This document shows positions 59,032 through 64,000 of a stretch of 64,000 nt of DNA, one piece after another. The stretch is from Austropuccinia psidii (Eukaryota; Basidiomycota; Pucciniomycetes; Pucciniales; Sphaerophragmiaceae). A model generated the notes under the pieces. It was not told the DNA's origin, did not search any database, and was given only the letters and a program-made list of their open reading frames with translations. Position 1 is the first letter of the stretch; each line of letters starts with the position of its first letter. The stretch lies in assembly GCA_023105745.1 (NCBI GenBank), contig JALGQZ010000011.1:14599975-14663974 (forward strand), in the 5' to 3' direction. Made by a program: the position numbers and the translations under genes.

Positions 59032-59214
59032 TGGAAGAACATTTCATACCACTTGAGACCCAGTCACAGGCCAACACACCAGTGACACCCTCAGAACCAG
59101 AGGGCAGAAAGGGCAAAGGAAAAAGACTTAGTGAAGGCCTCATTAAAGCCAAAAAGTGGACACAAATAGCCACTCAGAGGAGTAGAAAACCACGAAACTC
59201 TGCTTCAATACAAG
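59032..59214 (+). CDS. Coding exon 1 of B3 Gag (183 nt)
   Basis: Open throughout. Encodes EEHFIPLETQ, VTPSEPEG and a Lys/Arg-rich basic stretch. It has no in-frame ATG near its start other than the one made by splicing. Confidence 0.62.
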
Positions 59215-59417
59215 GTAAACCAACCTTGACCACTTGTACAGGAAATATTACAATTATTAAACCAGTTTTAATCTCCAAAGGCAAACTGCCCAAATCAGCA
59301 GATAACAAATTTGTACAACACACATTCAAAGGTAAATACCCTAAGAAAATAAAGTTTTTGACTGCTTGCAAACACTGATATGTCCCCTGCATAACTCACA
59401 GACCTTGGCTTCCAAAG
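59215..59417 (+). other. Putative intron 2 of B3 (203 nt)
   Basis: CAAG|GTAAAC to CCAAAG|GA, phase 1. Same length as in B2, where the acceptor is the more typical CATAG. Confidence 0.55.
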
Positions 59418-60070
59418 GAACCCGCCAGAGGACAGAGAAGGCTTGTCCAGAACCAGAAGACCTGGAAGAGGACCCTTTGGACACAATGGTGGATGGCAAA
59501 ACCATGAGGGAGATAATATCAACCTTTCCATTCACACTCCAATTCAACAGGAACCTCAAACCAGAGGATTGGAAGGATATGGATCAAGTTCTTCAGCTAG
59601 ACCAACTTCTTGAAGATTTCTTTCAATGGAGCATGGACAACAGAAGTTTCAACCTGGCAAGTCACTGGGCAGAGCTTGGAGAAAGTTTCCAGAAGATCTG
59701 TATTAAAGAGATAGACTTCAAAGACCTGATGGTAATCACCAAAGGTCAGAATCCTACCAGCGAGCTCAGACTCCTGGAGCCAAGGGCACAGAGGATAAGG
59801 GAGAATCAAGCCATTATCCAATCTATAGAAGAACAGTTAACCCAGACAGGGCCTACTCAGATTCCTACAGTCACACAAGGAGCAGGCCAAATCAGCTCTC
59901 CAGTGGCTTCACACCATTCAGAAACCAGCAGATCAGTTGCCAAGAGTCACCATTCTTCACAATTCCAGGAAGTTTCCAGGAGAAGACAAGGAAACAAGGG
60001 CAAGAACAAAGCCTCCTTCAACCAGAGGAGGAAAGAGTCAGACCCCATGATCCAGAAGCTGTTAGATTTG
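59418..60070 (+). CDS. Gag N-terminal region of B3 (exon 2)
   Basis: Open over its full 653 nt. Encodes EKACPEPEDLEED, TMREIISTFPF, NLASHWAELGESF, VITKGQNPT, ENQAIIQSIEEQL, a Ser/His/Gln-rich linker and MIQKLLDL. It is the B counterpart of the A1 matrix-like exon. Confidence 0.8.
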
Positions 60071-60156
60071 GTAAACAAAGTACACAAGAACCAGAAGTAG
60101 TTGTAAACCACTCTAGAATCAGTAGTCTTAGTAATAGAAACATTACCACTACTCAG
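60071..60156 (+). other. Putative intron 3 of B3 (86 nt)
   Basis: GATTTG|GTAAAC to CACTACTCAG|ACC, phase 0. It contains the TAG that ends the exon 2 frame. Same 86-nt length as in B2. Confidence 0.62.
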
Positions 60157-63100
60157 ACCAAACATAACATTGTCAAATCTGAGAGTAACATCAACAGTGA
60201 TACACTGTGGTTACAAATGTCCCAATATGCTGAGAAATCTGCAAAACAGGTTGCAGAAATTGAAGCTGGCCAAGAGAGGATGAGAAAGACTCAAGCCTCC
60301 TTGGAACAGATAGTTAAGAACCTTCAGGAAGGATATGCTCAACTGAGCAAAGCCTCTGAAGAAACCAACAAAAGACTGAATCAAGTCTTTGAAGAACAAC
60401 ACCACAGCACAAGAGACAGAGAGTGTCTGGATCAAGATCTTAACAAATTGTTTAATGCCTACCATAGCTTGAAGCCCCAACCACCAGGCCAAGTTATGGA
60501 TAATCCATATCAACCAGATGACATCAAACCAGATGCCATGTTGATGAATAAGGCAACATCCCCATCACAATACAAGGATGGAGATGGCATGTCTTATTCA
60601 GAGAACAAAGCCTTGAAACAGCTTCCTGAGGCCTCCAGTTGGCCCAAATTCTGTGGTTCAGGAGAATATGATCATATGGAACTCATAGATTATATTGATG
60701 GACTCTTCATTGATGTACCAAGTATACCAGATTACTAGATTACTGCTAGGTTGAATACAGCATTTGAAGGTCATGCTAGTATATGGTTCACAGATATGAA
60801 AGAAATCCATGGCAGAAGAAACTGGCTATGGTGGAAGAGTCAAATCATCCAAAAGTACAGTAATTGAACTTGGATATGGAAAAATTCCATGTCCTTTGAA
60901 AATGACAAATACTCCGTGGACAAAGATCCATATGAGTGGTTTCTTAGACAGTCCAAGAGACTGAAAGCCATTGATAATCAGATGAACATCTAAATGAGGG
61001 ACCATAAGCTTCTGACACAACTACCAGGAGAACTAGAGCATGCAGTAAAATGCAGATGCAACCAAAATTGCACTCTAGATGACATTGCCAACACCTTACA
61101 AGACATAAGGAAAAGGACTAATATAGGGAAATTCACCCCATATAAGAGCAGTAGTTTCAAAGAGAAACAACCTTTCAGGGTAGAGTTTAAAGACAAACCC
61201 AAGGAAAGAGTGGCAGAAGTGGAAAAGAAGAGAAATTCTTGTCACAATTGTGGTTCAACAGACCACTATGCCAACAACTGCCCAAAGGCAAAGAAAAAAG
61301 TCTATGCCATTGAGGAAGTCCCAGAGGAAGAATCCCCAACAGAGGATTCTGAATCAGACTCCATGGGTGATGCCATCAGAGAATCATCTGATGATGATCA
61401 AAACCCAAGAGAGGAATATCTAGTGGAATACCAAGAGGAAACCCCACTCAACATTCAGGACATACAGTTGGAAGCAGGCATGCCACAGGACACTGCTAAC
61501 AAGAACTTGTGCAAACACACACAAGAGGCACAATCATTCCTGGTTACACCAACCAAGGGAATGGCATACATACATGGAACAGCCACAAAGATGAATTCAT
61601 GTATTGACAATTCTCAACATACATTGATCATTGACAGTGGAGCACACTGCTCCATAGTGGCCAGAGATTATCTGGATAACCACTTCCCAAACTGGGAAAA
61701 ACAGCTCTTTCCCGCTAAGGCAAAGAACTTTAAAAGTGCATCAGGGAAGATGACTTCCATTGGAACAATTATCAAGGAGATAATTATACCCCACAGGAAG
61801 GGTAATATCAGACTCAACCCAGAGTTTGTAGTGCTTGATGATGCCCACATCCAAGTGTTTTTACTGGGAACAGATTACCAGAGGATGTATGGCATAGAAA
61901 TTTACAACAGCAACCATTTATACTAACAAGGAAAAGAAATTTTCACTTGATATATACCAGATATCTTCTCAGGATCTACTAGAAGAACTTCTGAAGGAAT
62001 TCAGGGAGGGACAGTTTAGCACTACCCTCACCAGTAAACAAAAACTAAGTTTACTAAAGATGCTGAGAAAGAACAGACCAGTATTTGCCATTGGTGAAGA
62101 ACCATTGGGAAAAATCAAAGGCGATGATATAGAACTATATCTGGATGTGGAAAGGCCTTATCCACGCATGCTTAGGAGACCTCCTTATCCAGCAAGACTG
62201 GAAACCAGGAAAGAAATTGAGAAACATATCAATGAACTCCTGGATATGGATGTCATCAGGAAGATTGGACATAATGAAATAGTGGAAATCACCACACCTG
62301 TCCTAATCACCTGGTATGATGGCAAGTCTAGACTGTGTGGAGACTTCAGAGCTCTGAATAACTACACAAAAGCAGACAGGTACCCTATACCTAGGATACC
62401 TCATGCCCTAGACAAACTGGCAAAAACCAAATACATAACCAAGATGGAATGTATGAAAGGCTTTCACCAGAATGGAGTTAAACCAAAATCCATCAAATTA
62501 CTGAGAATAATATGCTATATGGGCATATATGAGTATACCAGGATGCCATTTGGCATCAATAATGCAGCAGCCCATTTCCAAAGGATGATGGACACAATAT
62601 TTCTGGAAGAGATACTGGAAGGCTGGATGGTGGTATATATTGATGATATCATTATATATTCAGAGACATGGGAGGACCATGTGCAATACATAGACAGAGT
62701 ACTAAGTAAATGCATAACCATAAACCTGAAAATTTTCCTTAAAAAATGCAATCTTGGCCAACAACAGTGACTGGCTCTAGGACATAAAGTCTCAGGTCTT
62801 ATTCTGGCAATTGACCAGAATAAAGTAGCAGCAGTACTGCAAAAACCAGTAGCAAAAAGAATCAAAGGGATGCAATCCTTCCTTGGGTTTGCTAGCTACT
62901 ATAGAAACCACATCAAAAGCTTTGCACACATAACTGGGAGTTTATACAAGTTATGTTCAAAAGATGTAGTTTTTGAAATAACCAAGGAAAGGAGGGATGC
63001 GTATGAGAGGATCAAATATGAACTCACAAATGCACCTGTGCTCATCTTACCTGACTTTGAACTACCATTCAAGTTATATATAGATGCAGCATGCAGTCAA

Positions 63101-63236
63101 GGACTGGGAGAAGCCCTTCACCAAAGAAAAATCATGGATGGTGAACCAAGAGAATGAGTAATTTGCTACATCTCAAGGCGGCTGAAAGATTCAGAAGCCA
63201 GGTATGGGGCCACCCAGACTGAGTGCCTATGTCTAG
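60157..63236 (+). pseudogene. Gag coiled coil, capsid, knuckle, protease, RT and RNase H of B3 (exon 3)
   Basis: Coiled coil (60210-60510), capsid (60640-61060) with TAG at 60736, TGA near 60865 and TAA near 60991. The CCHC knuckle CHNCGSTDHYANNC is intact at 61238-61280. Retropepsin has IDSGAHCS near 61630. RT is open over 62060-62770, with CGDFRALN and [12 protein letters not shown] near 62640. RNase H from about 63070 (YIDAACSQG) ends at the C4 insertion. Only a few point lesions separate it from an open frame. Confidence 0.9.
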
Positions 63237-64000
63237 TGTAAGATGTGACTATGAAACTGATGATAATATTACTATTAATCAACAGTACTATGTCTGTTCT
63301 TATGAAATATAATAATAAAAATTATTATAACCACAATTAAATAATTATAAAATTATTTCTTTCACGTGTTATACACTACTAGTGATTATAACAGTGAGCA
63401 GTAATTGTCTACAAGAATCAATTACAAGAAGAATTTAATAATAAAAACTTCTTTTATTAAAATAATAAAATTATTTTAATATATAATTATCTTTTACAAG
63501 AATAATTATAAAGATAATTCTTGAAGAAAACTATTACTAGAGAAAAACTTTAAGAATTAAAGATAAATGACTCACTAATACTCCAAAGAACTTATTGAAA
63601 GATAAGAGTAGAGAAATTTGACGTAGAATTGTGGATTTAAGGGATCAAGATGATTTATAACAGTATTTCAACAATATATAGTTGGATTCTATGATTTCAC
63701 GTCTTTCTGATTGATTCTGAAAGATTTAAAACACTTAAGAATAGCTTGAACTAATACTTACTTGTTGGTAATAATGGTTTAATAAATTTATATGATGATG
63801 ATGATACGGAAAAAACAGCAAGAAGAGGCTTCTTTTAAGTCAATAACAGCTCACAGAGGCGTGCCATGGAGCAAACTGAAAAACCAGTGAGTGAGAAAAC
63901 AATAAACCTTTTTGGATTATTGATTGCATCATCTGTTGTCATGTAAGATTATCATAATTACTTAATTGATGCTTTTACGTGACTACCAACCCCAATATGG
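63237..64000 (-). repeat. Family C LTR C4, cut by the window edge
   Basis: Begins TGTAAGATGTGAC and follows C2 from 9281 almost base for base. The left flank TCTAG (63232-63236) is the expected duplication. Whether it is solo or belongs to a complete element lies beyond the window. Confidence 0.94.

Larger units (their letters stand above)
57022..63236 (+). mobile_element. Family B element B3, 5' part, interrupted by C4
   Basis: 5' LTR, primer site, three-exon gag, protease, RT and RNase H in order. The element is broken at 63236 in RNase H by a family C LTR. The left flank is CAGGG (57017-57021); its partner would be outside the window. It has fewer stops than B1. Confidence 0.92.

Noticed and set aside
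59031..59378. Separate small protein gene upstream of B3 gag
   Set aside because: It lacks an ATG and begins at a splice-acceptor-like site. It is better explained as exon 1 plus retained intron 2 of Gag.
1..64000. tRNA, rRNA or single-copy host genes
   Set aside because: None could be recognised on either strand; all supported coding sequence belongs to transposable elements.

Overview
The window is a eukaryotic, AT-rich transposon graveyard with no recognisable host gene. Almost every base belongs to a long terminal repeat (LTR) retrotransposon of the Ty3/gypsy chromovirus type, or to a solo LTR left by one. One short island carries a decayed Tnp2-like (CACTA-class) DNA transposase. The repeat type, short introns and base composition suggest a basidiomycete fungus with a bloated genome, most likely a rust fungus (Pucciniales; Austropuccinia is my best guess). 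That is inference, because no single-copy gene is present to confirm it.

Seven LTR families can be separated and are called A to G here. A, C, D and E share the termini TGTGAGCC...TTACA, with LTRs of about 1.8-2.2 kb. B has TGTCAGCC...GACA termini and LTRs of about 1.2-1.4 kb. F (TGTCACA...TGTGACA) and G (TGTGGG...CCACA) are seen only as solo LTRs. Target-site duplications (TSDs) can be read directly for most insertions.

Layout, left to right. 1-6521: partial family A element on the minus strand (A2), inserted into the LTR of a family C element (C1, 6522-8768, minus, internally deleted). C1 sits in a decayed family B element (B1, plus, 8769-19514), which also carries solo LTRs C2 (9281-11204, TSD ACCAG) and D (16788-18812, TSD GTTAG). 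19515-19813: unique sequence with a threefold repeat. 19814-55003: one family E element (plus), about 10.3 kb when its guests are subtracted. Its guests are solo LTR C3 (23470-25377, TSD TATAC), the full-length young element A1 (27390-37484, minus, TSD TTACC), solo LTR F (39100-40676) and full-length element B2 (41707-52960), which itself holds solo LTR G (45856-47737). 55004-57021: Tnp2-like transposase remnant. 57022-63236: third family B element (B3), interrupted by another C LTR (63237 to the window end).

A1 is the one element that looks recently active. Its two LTRs are each 1836 bp and differ at about six sites by eye, and pol is open over the full set of Gag-C, protease, reverse transcriptase, RNase H, integrase and chromodomain.

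The most interesting signal is in the leader and gag region. In families A and B, gag is not one continuous frame. It is split by putative spliceosomal introns, and the first splice appears to create the start codon itself: exon 0 ends in A and the next exon begins with TG. A second phase-1 intron follows in A (64/65 nt) and B (203 nt), and a matching 62-nt one is visible in E. A third intron (86 nt in both B copies; tentative in A) leads into the coiled-coil part of Gag. Every proposed B junction brings conserved frames into phase in two independent copies. If real, unspliced RNA would be the replication genome and spliced RNA the Gag-Pol message.
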